DNA of 64,000 nucleotides from Burhinus oedicnemus (lineage: Eukaryota; Chordata; Aves; Charadriiformes; Burhinidae): contig VFFE01007657.1 in assembly GCA_008921705.1 (NCBI GenBank), positions 829,615 through 893,614 of the forward strand, read 5' to 3'. Below the pieces are notes generated by a model. That model made no database searches and had not been told where the DNA came from. It saw only the letters and a list, made by a program, of their open reading frames with translations. Numbering within the stretch: position 1 is the first letter of the stretch; each line of letters begins with the position of its first letter. Below are positions 48,101 through 59,433 of the stretch, piece by piece. The position numbers and the translations under genes are program-made.

Positions 48101-51100
48101 GTGATGTGGGAAGGAGGGCTGGGCTTATGGGCATTTTGGCCTGGGAATAGGACATAGCAGCCTCCTAACAGGAGAGCTGAAACCCCATCAAACCCCAATT
48201 CAGTGCCACATGGAATTACACACACAGGGGAGGAACAAGACAACAACCAAGTAAGTGCTTAAGGCAGGGCTCTCACATGAGCTGGGCACCAGCGTTAAGG
48301 GTGGGTCAGCTATCCACTTACTCCTGGGTAACGAGAAGCAGCCCCGGGGGCTGGGGTCCCAGCACTTGGCCACCGTCAGGGTGATGGGCCTGCAACAAAA
48401 AGGAGAGTCAGAACAAGAGCCCAGTGGCACAAACCCCTGCGTGACGGGCAGATGCTGTATGCTGGCGCTCTCCTGCGAGACAGGGAGAAGCTGCCAGTAA
48501 AGTGCCCTTATCCCCTTCCAGCTATGGATTTCCTTAGTGGCATGGACAAAATGATGTGACCCTGCTGAGGGTTGCTGATGACCCTAATGACACAGCATGC
48601 CCACAAAAAGGGAGCACAGACCCAATTCACCACCATTCTGTTGGCTGCAATTCTTGCTTTGGGCATGAAAACCCAGGAATCAAAGCAACACCAAAAACAT
48701 AAGTTCTGAGTTTTTTCAGAGCCACTGGCAGAGGTGGCTGAAAGACACGACTCACACACCCCAAGCACACACTGTACAGCTGCCCACAGAGGTAAGGAAC
48801 AACCTGAGGACTTACCCCGGCTTGTGCACAATCTCCCTCAGCACCCGCACAGCATCATCGTTGCTCATGTTCTCAAAGTTGATGTCATTTACCTGCAAAC
48901 AATGCAAAGAGGTGAGTCCCAGAGATGTGACCAGAGGCTGAGCTTCCACTCAGCTCAGCAGTGACTCAGCTTTGCTCTTCCAAGCTCAGCTTCCTGGGTT
49001 TAGCCTGACAAAGTGCGCAGGGAGGCTTCTGGGTCTTTTCTTACTGCTTTCCCAGGCCCAAAGATGGAGGTATGTGGGCGTGAAGTACCTGCAAAAGCAT
49101 GTCTCCTGGCTCAATCCTGCCATCAGCTGCCACAGCGCCGCCCTTCATGATAGAGCCAATGTAAATGCCTCCATCCCCACGCTCATTGCTCTGTCCCACA
49201 ATAGAAATGCCCAGGAAGTTGTATTTCTCTGCAGGGATGGAAAGAGAAAGAAGTAAGACACCATAAAGCAGCAGGCACAAGCAGCCCTAACCTCAGGCAA
49301 ACCACATGCTAACGGTGGTTGCTTGCCCCCCTGTCCCAGAGGGATGTCCTGGGACGCAGAGAAACTCTTGAGAGATCAGTGCTTCAAGACAAGCCACTTT
49401 CCTACCGAATCCATCTCCTCACTCCTCCCCACATGTGTTCTCTTTGCCTCCTCCCCAGTTCCCTCTTCGCCACCCAATCTTGCTCTGGAAGGATTGTAGG
49501 CTCCATGCACACCTCCCACTCACCCATGTTCAGCGTGACCGTGATGATGTTCAGGGACATGGTGGAGTCTGTGATGCTGCTGAAGGACGATGACTGCAAC
49601 ATAAGTGAAATATGAGATGACCTCCTGTGGCTCAGTAACATTCCCAGCCCCAGCTCCCTTCACTTGTGCTCCCTGCCACTCCCTGTGGCATCGCAGCCAT
49701 GACCCACAACTCCAACCTTATGCTGGGAGCTTTGCAGAGCCAGAGGGCATCAGACACAGTCCTTACGACCTCTCCACAGCCAGGACAAGGTCTGTGGTCC
49801 CAGCTCTTGAGGCTACATTGGCTTGGGAAGGGTTTACAACACTTCATGAAGTCTTAGCACTTGGACACCAACTGTGCCCAGCTGTGCTCACAGCAAACAC
49901 AGCCAAATCCCTGATCAGCCTTGGAGCACTGAGTGGAGAGATCCACCAGGCAGCCCACCTTGCCCTGTCTTGCCCTCCCCAGGATACCCAGCCCCTGGGT
50001 ACCCGCTCAATGCGTGGAGCCTTCTGTTTCCGCCGGCGTCGCTTGTGCCTCCTCATTAGACGGGAAGCACTGCTTTGCTCTGTCGAACTGCTAAACCTAG
50101 AGGCAAAAGTGACAGTCAGCTCTTCTGCTGCCAAGGTGGTGGCTCTGGCAGCAAGAGAGCCACAGAAATGGCACAGGGAATAGAAGATTGCAGGGGCAGA
50201 ACATGTATGTGAAGGACAGACAATAGCAGAGGGGGCTGCTGGGTGAGACTTGAGACAGAGGCAGGTCTGAGCAAGGACCCTAGAGCCCAGGATTACTGTG
50301 CCCTGCAAAGGCATCTCTCTGTGCTGGGAGGCAGGGGGAAGCATCTAAGACCTACGCTCTCCTACCTGCTGGTAGAGTCATCTTCATCTGAATCGAAGAA
50401 GCTGGTGGTCTCCAGCTCACTGCTCATGAGCGTGGAGGAGCTCTCGTACCCGCCCAGGTCTCGGCGTCGCTCTCCCTTCACTGTCCCATTCACCCTGGGT
50501 GCTATGAAAAGACAAGACTCAGCATGCTTGAGACAGGTCACAAGGAAACAACCCCTTCTCTTATGCAAGGCTCAGGGCAACTTTCTCAGAATGAATCTGG
50601 CCATCAGACAATCCCATCTAGAGCCAGCAGGCTGAGTCCACCCTGGGATCAGAACCATCTTCTGCAGGATACCTCTTTTATCACTACAGGATAGGGAAGA
50701 GGCTGATGGGCCACTAGGAGCAATGCTGCTAAACTCGTGGAAGACTTGCAGCTGGTTCCTTGGCAGAGCAAGGAGTAGCATGGAGTGGCAAGGCTACATC
50801 ACACTCTGCTTTTCAACTAAGGACTGAGGCACTGCTGTCTCCTGCTCTCAAGGCTTCTACCAGAGACATCTCATTTGCCCCAGAGGTTTCAACACCAAGC
50901 TCTGATGCAACACAGGTGTTAGCTCCTGTCTCCAACAAGAGGCTATGACCTCAGATCACTGAGCTCTTCTAGGTTGGGAAGGTTCTGCAGAGCAGAGAGA
51001 GCTGCCCCGTGCCTGGAGCCAGTGCCCGTGCCGTGCCGCAGCCATGTCCTGCAGAGTTCTTGCCATGTTACCAACACTCACCATGCTCAGGCCCATCTTT

Positions 51101-54100
51101 CCGACGAGGTCGTTCCCTTTGTGATGACACCACCGAGTCTGTCTCTGTCTCATTGTCCAAGTTTTCCCGACTCCCCCCAGTGTTAGGGCTACAGTAAGTA
51201 AAAGGAACAAATATGTCCAACAGGGAACAACTTAAGCAGGCTCTCTCTACCTCTGTGCTGGCCAGCACGAGCCTTCAGCGATCAGCTGTCTCCTTGAGGG
51301 ACAGGAGCAGAGGTGGTGGGGAACAACCACAGCACATCTGTGAGTGCATGGCAAGGGACTGGGGGGAAGCTGTGCCAGCTCTTTACCAACTTCCCTGCAC
51401 TACTTTCAGCATGCCCTTGCTTGTTGAACAATGCAGCTCCACTTCAAATCTGCTACCAGCCCCATCCTCCTCCCGTCTAGCTGGACGTGATCCCTGCCAA
51501 TTTGGGTAGGAGTGTCCCAGCCCCTGGTCTGGATTTACAGCAAAGTCACTGTAGGTCCCTCGGAAACCAGGATAGGTGTCCAGATAACTTACTGGAAAGA
51601 GGGGGGCCTAGAGTCTCCAATTCCTCCTGTGCGCTCCATGGAGGGTGGCAGCTCTGTTTGGTTATCAGCACAGACTGAGCCAGCATCTGAATGGGAACCC
51701 TCTGCAGACACCAGCTGGAGGGATGAGAGACAGAGAATGAAATGGCTGAGGCACTGGCAAAACGTTTATAAGAGTGGCCAAATGAGCTGGCCAAAAGCCT
51801 GCCTGGCCCAGGATCTCATCTCTGACAGTGGACAACAGCAGATGCCCGGGAGCGGGTATGGAACAGGCCAAGCATGTAGCAACATTCACCCTCAACGCCT
51901 TCCCAGACACCGGCTATTTGTGGCTCAGGAATTCCTGACCCAGTGGTGGAGTTGGGGTGGCTGACAGCCCTGCTTGGAGACTCTGACATCATCTGCACAC
52001 CCACGCTGCACAATTTTTACACTCAGGTAACCTTTAGCACATGTCCTATAGCAAGGAGTGGATTCCCCTAGTTCTTCATACATCAGAAGAGGCAGCTACC
52101 AGCCATTCCTTTTCTCAATTTCATCAGCCTCTACACCTCTGCCTTCAAGCTGCGGGACCCAGCAGGACTTTCACCTTCCCAGCCCACAGAGGTTGGGGTA
52201 ACAGAGCTCAGGACTGAGGCTGGCTTTGAAATAGACTCCAATATGCTCTTTTTCTGGCTTCCACACATACTCTGCAAATTTTCAGGCTGTGCCCAGATAA
52301 TTGGCTTGGGCACAACCTCCAGTCAACCTCTGGGAGGCTCAACAGTTTCCCCAGCACAGAAACTTACGAAAAAGTCAAACCCCAGGAACTCTTCACACCA
52401 GCCATGCTTTGGGGCAGCCCAGGCACACCTAGATCTGTGCCTCTGCCTTTAAGATAAACCACCAATTTCAGGGCTCAGGGAGTGAGGTGGAGCCTCTCCC
52501 AGGAGGAACAGGCTCGCCAGTGGGACAAAACAGAGGATAGCTCAAATGAGCTCAACGGAAAGTGGTTCCCCCAACATCACTCCCTATCCAAGTTTACGCT
52601 CTTCCCACTTTCAGGCTGCACTGAGCAGGGCTAATCCCAATAGGGATGGGCAGGAAAGCAACAAAAAGCCTTTTCCTTGCAAGAGACATTCAGAAACCCC
52701 CAGAGCAGAGGTAACAGGGCCAAGAAAGGTGTTCCCCACCTTGGCCAGGGAATGAGTCCCCAGGGACAGACAAGAGTTCACGAGCAAGGGAAGATCAATT
52801 TCCATCTTTAAGGACCTTCCAATGTGCTTTTCACATCTGCCTCATGCCTGTCCCCTGCATGGCACAGGCAAGCAGGGGGACTGGCTCTCTCCCAGTGTCA
52901 GGGAAGAACTGCAGGGCTGAGCACCTTGATCGACCCCAGGCTGTGGGTCAGCCTGGAGACAGTCCAGAGAGGTGAAGAGACCAGGACAAAGGGTCAGGCC
53001 TCAGCCTGTGTACTTGAACCAACTGCCAAGTCATCAGCTGTCACAGGAGAGGTCTGATCTAACAGAGGTGAGGGATGCCCCACTGTGGGTCAGGACAGAA
53101 GCATCATGAAACATGGGCTAGAAAGAAGCTGATAGCTGCTGCCCAAACCATAATGCTCAGTGTAAAAGCAGAGGCAGCTCTGCTGCTTGCTGGTGAGGAG
53201 ACCACGTCTGCATGGAGGCAGGAGCAGATACTCGTTTACACAGGTCTTCAGCACTTCCCAGCTTCACTGATGAAAGGTGCTCTGCCCACCTTTGAATCAG
53301 GGATGATGGACCCCACAGATCATCATTAGCGCAGGGGGAGAGAGGTCTGCTGCCAGGGAGGCACTGGGAACAGAGACAGAGTTACAGCTGCAGCAAGGAA
53401 GACAGAGCAGCCCTGAAAAATCCACAGCCAAGGCAGCAGACAGGGCAGAGCACACCCTAGGGTGTCAAAAGCTGCAGAGCCCGTCCCACAAGCCTCAGGA
53501 CAAGCCCAACGGCTCCTGCTCTCGCAACTGTCTAACCAGCTCACTTGGCTCAGCTTCCACTCTGCTCCCCACACCTTTCCGGTGACTTGTCTTCCCAGGA
53601 CACATGCCACTCCCTGAGGGCCACATCCTTGCTCTGGCAGCCACCGCCTGGGAGCACAGGGGAGAAAAGATGCTGGAAGGGGCCAGTATCACCATATAAC
53701 ACTCTGTGCTTGAAGATATTGAGGCAAGACCAGGCAAATAGATCTGGTCAGAGGGAACTGGCTGCAGGCAGCTGTCAAACAGCGGTGAGGAGGAGAGGAG
53801 AGGGGGTGTTCCCAAGCAGGGGGATGCTGCCATCCTCTAACACTCCTGGGGCTGGGATTTCCTCCAGGGAAGGTTTTGATAACCACCCTGCACTTTTCCT
53901 GCCTCTTGCACTGTCAGGAAATATTCATATGGATCCAAGCCCCCATCTTTCCCTCTAGCTAAAATTAGTACCAAGTTCCTAAAATAGTCTCATCCCAGCC
54001 TGTCTGGCAGAAGCAGCAAATCAAGTGCTCCCCCTCAGCCCCCAAACCACCCACGGACAAGGAGACTCTCAGCAGGGATAGAAAAAGAGATCATCAGCTG

Positions 54101-56216
54101 TACGTAAAGGTCTCTGAGACTGCCATCACCTTTGTGCACAAGAGCTGGTAGTGGTGCTAACTCCAGGCACAAGTTCTCCACAAGGAGCCAGCACACCAGA
54201 GCAGCAGCACAGTGCCCTGGTCAGATCAGAGCCACACTGGATCCATGCCACTCACACTGAGCAATCAGAGAACCTCTACGGGGAAAACCAGGAGCTGCAT
54301 GGATGCGTGGACCACTGTCCATGGTTTGAGCAACACAGGATTGATTTCTCTTTCAGTAATTTTACTTTTCAGTAAGGTCTCTCCTAATACTTGGGAAAAC
54401 TGCACTTTTAGAAGACTCACATGTCTGAATTTGTGAAAATTTACTTTATAGTCAGCGATGGTATGTAGGTTTCAAGGTCTCAGTGTTTTTGAGCTTGCCA
54501 GGTGCAGGGATGAGGAGGAGCGAGACCTGGGCACTTGACCCAAGCTGGCCAACAGGATTATTTCATACCATGAATAATTCAATATAAATTAGAAAGTTTG
54601 TTGAGGGGTTTTCTCTTTTACATGATGGCTGCAATCCTGAGAACTTCTTGCCCCAGTGCCGGACCCCTGAGCCCTTCCCTTCCCCCCAAAGCCGCAGCAC
54701 TCGCAGTGTCCGACATTTGCTGTCCATTGCAAATGCACAGCTTCCCACTGATATAATTGGCTGAGTATAATCCTTGTATATTTTATATTGGTATCAGGAT
54801 CAATATTCATTTTGTAGTATTATTAATGTTAATTATTTAGTCTTATTCTATTAAATCTATTTATATTTCAACCCTCGGGTTTCCTTGTCTTTTTCCCTGA
54901 TTTCCCTCCCCAGGTGGGGAAGGGTCATGAGGTGATAAAATAATTGTCTAAACGACAATAAATTGTTGTGGCTTCTTCAAACCATAACAAACACAAGGAA
55001 AAGCATACGAGGTGAAAAAAGAGTAATGGAAAGGGTTCAGGGACTCTGGGACTCCCACAAAGCAGGTGAAAAGAAAAGGCAGCTGAAAAAGGATGGGTGG
55101 GGAAATGTCTCAGAGCAGATGCAGCAGCAGCGGGGATGGTGGCCAAGAGTTGGATAGGCTGCTTTCCAAAGGGCCCAGCTAACCGCTAGAGGGAGGATGG
55201 CCGGCGGCTGGCTGCTGGGCCCACTGGCTCTTTGTGTGGGAGCCCAGCGTGCCCCCTCCTGCAGTGTGGGGTGCTGGCAGGACCCCAGTCTGCACGCTGC
55301 TCCCCTGGCCAGCACCCCAGTGGGGCGTCTGCCTGGTCCTGTCACCCCCACCCTCCCTCACGAAACGCAGTCACCTCATGGCCCCCCTGCCAGCCTAGCT
55401 GTTTGGTGCAGGCATAGAAGAAGCATTAAGTCTGACCTAGCCTGATTTGCTGAGGATTTTTACTGTTTAGGGGCTATTTGGTGGCCCCTGGAAAAAGGCA
55501 CTTGGGTCTTGGTTATGCTCCTGGCGTAGATCCACGCACCCCCATCAGCACAAACTGCAGCTCAGCAGAGGGGGAAAAAGGGATGGCTGGCTATGGAGAC
55601 TGAATACACTCTCCCCCCCAAAAAAAAAGAAGGTCCCCTTGGGGGAAGAGGGAGGCATGCGGGCAGGGGACAGAGCATGTGCATGGCATGGCACGAAGGG
55701 AGAAGCTTGTCCTGCAGCTGCCCAGGCAGTACCTTTAGTCTTCCGGGCAGTCAAATCCAGTCTGCTTCACCAGCACTAAAGTCACTTAAGCCCTTTGCGC
55801 CAGTCACCGGAGCAGGACTTTTCTTGGAAAGCTGACCCTGCCATAGGGGCACATGGGTTAAGCTGCGGACAGGCTGAGACCACCGCCTCTGCCAGGCTTC
55901 AGTGACCGTGAGCTCTCCACAGAGGCATCCCACACCTTCCCCGGCACGGGCGACCCAGCACCACACAGCCCCCTCTCCAGCTGAGGGACTGGAGCATGGT
56001 AATCCAGCTCATCAGCTTCATCAGCAGTCAGCACTTCGACAGTACAGAGCAGTTCCCGTGCCTTACTTGGCACTACGCAACCCAGCGGTGGTTTTCAGAG
56101 AGGGCAGAAACAGGCAGTGAGATACCGAAGCAAGGGGCTTGCTTACCCATGACACCACCCGGCCGTTGAAGCAGGGAAGCTTGGCATTGTCATCCGAGAT
56201 TTCTTCCTTCACCACC
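44775..56216 (-). CDS. DVL3: DVL3, segment polarity protein dishevelled homolog 3 (5' end missing)
   Basis: Cytoplasmic Wnt transducer that links Frizzled to beta-catenin and planar polarity pathways (established). Visible exons in transcript order: 56147-56216, 51593-51714, 51082-51188, 50366-50501, 50003-50096, 49524-49593, 49089-49228, 48816-48892, 48322-48389, 47640-47789, 46686-46817, 46266-46433, 45451-45663, 44775-45199. Phases and GT/AG borders agree; they give 656 residues. With the roughly 54 expected upstream residues the protein would be about 710, against 716 recalled for human. Assignment to DVL3 rather than DVL1/2 rests on phrases such as [17 protein letters not shown]-like [33 protein letters not shown] and [16 protein letters not shown]. 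The PDZ and DEP domains are intact. The exons for the DIX N terminus (MGETKI...) were searched for up to 64,000 and not found. Confidence 0.97.
45451..45663 (-). CDS. DVL3: DVL3 exon after DEP, proline-rich
   Basis: Encodes [70 protein letters not shown]. It has one proline fewer than human in the PPPP run, as recalled. Confidence 0.96.
46266..46433 (-). CDS. DVL3: DVL3 exon with most of the DEP domain
   Basis: Encodes [55 protein letters not shown]. It joins the exon at 46686-46817 ([19 protein letters not shown] and onward to [12 protein letters not shown]) through a split Gly codon. Confidence 0.97.
47640..47789 (-). CDS. DVL3: DVL3 exon between PDZ and DEP
   Basis: Encodes [49 protein letters not shown], the Ser/Thr-rich linker. 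The exon begins GTGAG directly after its AG acceptor. Confidence 0.96.
48816..48892 (-). CDS. DVL3: DVL3 exon, distal PDZ domain
   Basis: Encodes [25 protein letters not shown], the PDZ alpha-B helix region. It is followed by [22 protein letters not shown] in the exon at 48322-48389, which closes the domain. Confidence 0.96.
49089..49228 (-). CDS. DVL3: DVL3 exon, core of the PDZ domain
   Basis: Encodes [52 protein letters not shown] is the carboxylate-binding loop. The preceding exon (49524-49593, [23 protein letters not shown]) carries the CK1-type serine cluster and the first PDZ strand. Confidence 0.97.
50003..50096 (-). CDS. DVL3: DVL3 exon with the polybasic stretch
   Basis: Encodes [31 protein letters not shown]. 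The arginine/lysine run precedes the PDZ domain. The donor is a weak GTACCC. Confidence 0.95.
50366..50501 (-). CDS. DVL3: DVL3 exon, acidic-serine region
   Basis: Encodes [44 protein letters not shown], with split codons at both ends, between the DIX and PDZ domains. Confidence 0.96.
51593..51714 (-). CDS. DVL3: DVL3 exon following the DIX domain
   Basis: Encodes [51 protein letters not shown] is a DVL3-type segment. It joins the exon at 51082-51188 ([35 protein letters not shown]). Confidence 0.96.
51715..56146 (-). other. DVL3 intron of 4.4 kb containing a solo LTR
   Basis: Between the exons at 51593-51714 and 56147-56216. Apart from the LTR at 54316-54989 I see unique-looking sequence and no further exon. 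Confidence 0.6.
54316..54989 (+). mobile_element. Solo LTR of an avian ERVL-type endogenous retrovirus
   Basis: 674 bp bounded by TG and CA with inverted ends: TGTCCATGGTTTGA at the left, and at the right the complement of TGTTATGGTTTGA. The flanking five bases are ACCAC and AACAC, a target-site duplication with one change. The body is AT-rich with a TATA/poly(A)-like region (TATTAAATC) near 54,850 and the block 'tttccctgatttccctcccc' common in avian ERV LTRs as I recall them. No internal retroviral coding region is present, so it is a recombined solo LTR; family name not assigned. Confidence 0.85.
56147..56216 (-). CDS. DVL3: DVL3 exon, end of the DIX domain (most upstream exon seen)
   Basis: Encodes [23 protein letters not shown], the last part of DIX. 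The first base completes a Gly codon from an exon outside the window. Confidence 0.96.
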
Positions 56217-56513
56217 CTGCAGAAGGGAGAGGAGGCAGTCAGAGCTGGGTCCAGGATTTCAGAGGAAAAGGAAGCTTTCCCAGGTGGGTGTTTGCACCCA
56301 GTAATAGGCAGCCCTGGCTTGGGGATGGGGCAGGGAGAGGACCGGCAGCTCCCTCCTGCTGCCAGGCTACAGCTTCCCATGCCCACAGCTGCGACAGGCA
56401 GGCTGGAGGGGAGAAGACAAGGGCAGAACAGGCTCTCCTGTGTGCACCCAGCTGTTTTGCCCCCAGATTCACATTTTAATCAGTCCCCCACAAAAAAAAT
56501 TCAGAAGCATATT

Positions 56514-56569
56514 TCCACCAGTTTGCTTATTTCTAAAGAAATCCACCAGTTCGCTTATTTCTAAAGAAA
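56514..56569. repeat. 28-bp tandem duplication
   Basis: Two adjacent copies (56514-56541 and 56542-56569) starting TCCACCAGTT and ending TCTAAAGAAA, differing at one base. Confidence 0.9.
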
Positions 56570-59391
56570 TACATAATTTAAACCTCTTTATAATGATCTG
56601 AAAGAATCACAACCTATGCCAGAGATTTCTAACAGATGAAAGTGAAATACATTAAACATGATGCCTTGCAAATGTTACTGTTGATTTTTAATTATGTACA
56701 TAATATTTCAACATCACTTGAAGCTTTATAGTTGTGCCACAATGTCATGTTCCTGCATTACGCAAACAGCTACATTATTATCAATCTTCATAGTGGAGGG
56801 AGCACTGATAATTTTTTTTCCCCAACAGTAAAACCATCGGTTTTCTTTGGAAACAAAATTTATTCTTTCTACTTGAAATATCACCGGGCACCTAAATACT
56901 TTTTCCGCAGTGAGTCTGCAATCAAAACAACTTGTAAATTCACCAGATTCAATTAATACCATCTTTGATAAATCAAATTTAATGGCAAAATAGGCTTTAA
57001 CAAGCTCATTTTCTTTTCTACTCGATGACAACATTTTAAGCACTCTTATTTAATACAAAGATATATTACAAGTAGTTTGTGATATTAATTTCCCTTTCCA
57101 AGCTACATCTAAGGTAGCTTGACACATACCGTCTTAAAAACAATAACGTAGTAACTAAACAGTGAATAAATTATGTTTGGGGGAAAAAGAATCAAACAGA
57201 AAAAGAACAAAAGAACAAATGTGAAACCAAGGGAAATTATGTATTAAAAAGTAGTAGCTTATGAGTAATTAACAGAGTATACAGACGTGGGATCCCATCA
57301 ACAAGCTCTGAAGGGTCCCCAAGCCAGTCCCCAACTCACGGAGGATCGAAGAGGATGCAAGAGTGGGACACGGAGCTGTGGCCCATTGCCCCAGACTGCC
57401 ACGCAGTCCAGGCACTGCCATCGAGTCGCAGCACGCCAGGGCCTGGAGAAACAGGTACTCTGGGCTCTCAGCTGTGCTCACTGGTGCCTGACAGCTGCCT
57501 AAACCGTCACTGAAAATAGGATGGCAAGGCTCGCCAACGCTCGCTAGGCATCAGCAAAAGGCAAATGAACAGAGCTGGAAGACGAAAACCCGGGGAGCAG
57601 GCTTGCTCCACCCTGCCAGCCACACTGGTTCCTCCAGTGTCACGCACGCTCAGCAAAGGGCTGTCTCGCAGGGTGAAAGGCAGCACGTTGCCACGTCTTT
57701 GCTGGCAGCTGGCACTCACAATCCCTGCCCAAACTAGAGAGTCAGCAATGGGACCGGACAAGTGCTACCCATCCTCAGAAGGCACAGACGAGGAGATCAC
57801 AGTTTGCGCGGTCTAATCCACTCCCAGGATGTGTGTTAATTCCTCCTGCACAGACGGAGAAGCAGGAAAAGGCAGGAAAAGAACAGTGAGGATGGATTAA
57901 AATCGTGCTGGCTTAATGTTTCTTCAGCATGCCCCATGCCAGCCTCTGCAGCCCAGAATGGGTGTCAAACACAGGCAGTCTTCCCCAGGACCCGTCCCCT
58001 TCAGTGCCCATGCCAACCCTTTCCAATGCAGGCAAGTTGTTGTCTCCTAACTTCCAAGCGCACACACACACGCACCCTGGCCTGGCTGCACTAGCATCCA
58101 TTCATACTGTCGCCAGCAGCCTGGACTTCATCCAATTCCTAGAGAGAACTTCAGGCAGAGCCAATTTTCAGTGAGGCGTGCTGCCTGCTCAGGGACACAG
58201 AGCCCTGCCTGTGAGTGAAGGGACAGGGTGATATATTTGCAGGGTCAAGGTGACCAACCGCTAAGCGCAAATGAACTATTCCACTTTCAGTGGGGACAGA
58301 GGAAACCAACCCCCAAGACCGTCTCCCCCTGCCCACCCTCAACTGCAATGCCCGATGGAGAACAAGCTCCCTCTGTCCTGAGAGCTGGTCCCTCGTCATT
58401 CCTATTACCCCGCTGCTGCCCCAGACATCCCAGGGGTCAGCTCCACCCCAGAGCAGTTTTCTCCGTCCTTCCCCAGCCACTACATTATTTATCACTATTT
58501 ATCACCCAGATGCCAGAGCACAATGGATTATATATTTAGACTGTACAGAGCAAAAACTGATAGTGCTGGAGTCGGGCACATGCCGAGCAGGAATATCTCT
58601 GCAGTCCTGCTCACGTCTGTCACCCCTCGCACTGTCGCAGCTATTCGTGCCCTGCATTCCTCTCCAGCCTCAAGCCCTGAGCTGTAGCCTTCCTCCCCCC
58701 ACCTCTCACCACTCTTCAAATCACACTCCTCACACCAACAAGACCGCAGGTTCACGTCAGAAGCCACCAGCTGAGCAGCCTCTGGGGGAGCTGTGAGTGG
58801 TGCCACGTTTCTCCTCCACGGCTGCATGGGGAGGCGGCCATAAGAAGAAACCATCCCATGGATGTGCTGGGAGGGAAAACCATCCTGTGGAAATGCTAGG
58901 AAGAGCCCCCAGCTGATGGGGTCTGAGCTTGGGAATCCCAAAAGAGCTGACACAGATGAGGCTCAGGCTCTCTCAGTTCTCTAAAAGCCTTTTCTTTTGG
59001 CAGGAGCCACCACAGCCCAGGGAAAACATCTGCCCAAGGCTGATTTCAAAGGGACTGCTTTTAGTTTACCATCCATCAGGGCAGTCCAGTTTCAGATTTT
59101 CCCGTGTTTAAAGTCCTGCTGGGGGCTGGGCACAACATGGCTGAGGATGGTGGCCACAGAAACCCCTCTGGAGAGGCAGCCCGAGCCTTGCCCAGGAGAG
59201 CATGAGTCCAGCCCCCTCAGTGCTGCTGCTCTGCATGGAGAACTGCCCAGCGAAATGGGCACTCGCTGGCCCCCATCCTGTCCCCGGAGCCGACCGATGT
59301 GCTGCGGCCAAGCTGCACGCTCATCGCCTGGCCCGCAGGCCCAGCGCTCCCCGGCACTCATCTGCCTTGAATTTTCCAACAAAGAGACCTG

Positions 59392-59433
59392 CGGGAGGGA
59401 GGAAGGAGGGAGGGAGGAAGGAGAGAGGGAGGG
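59392..59433. repeat. Purine (GGGA/GGAA)n microsatellite
   Basis: Run of GGGAGGGAGGAAGGAGGGAG type on the plus strand in the DVL3 intron. Confidence 0.85.

Noticed and set aside
56726..57043. Minus-strand 105-codon frame as a gene
   Set aside because: No family recognised, no splice or promoter context, AT-rich island in an intron. Kept as a finding, not annotated as coding.
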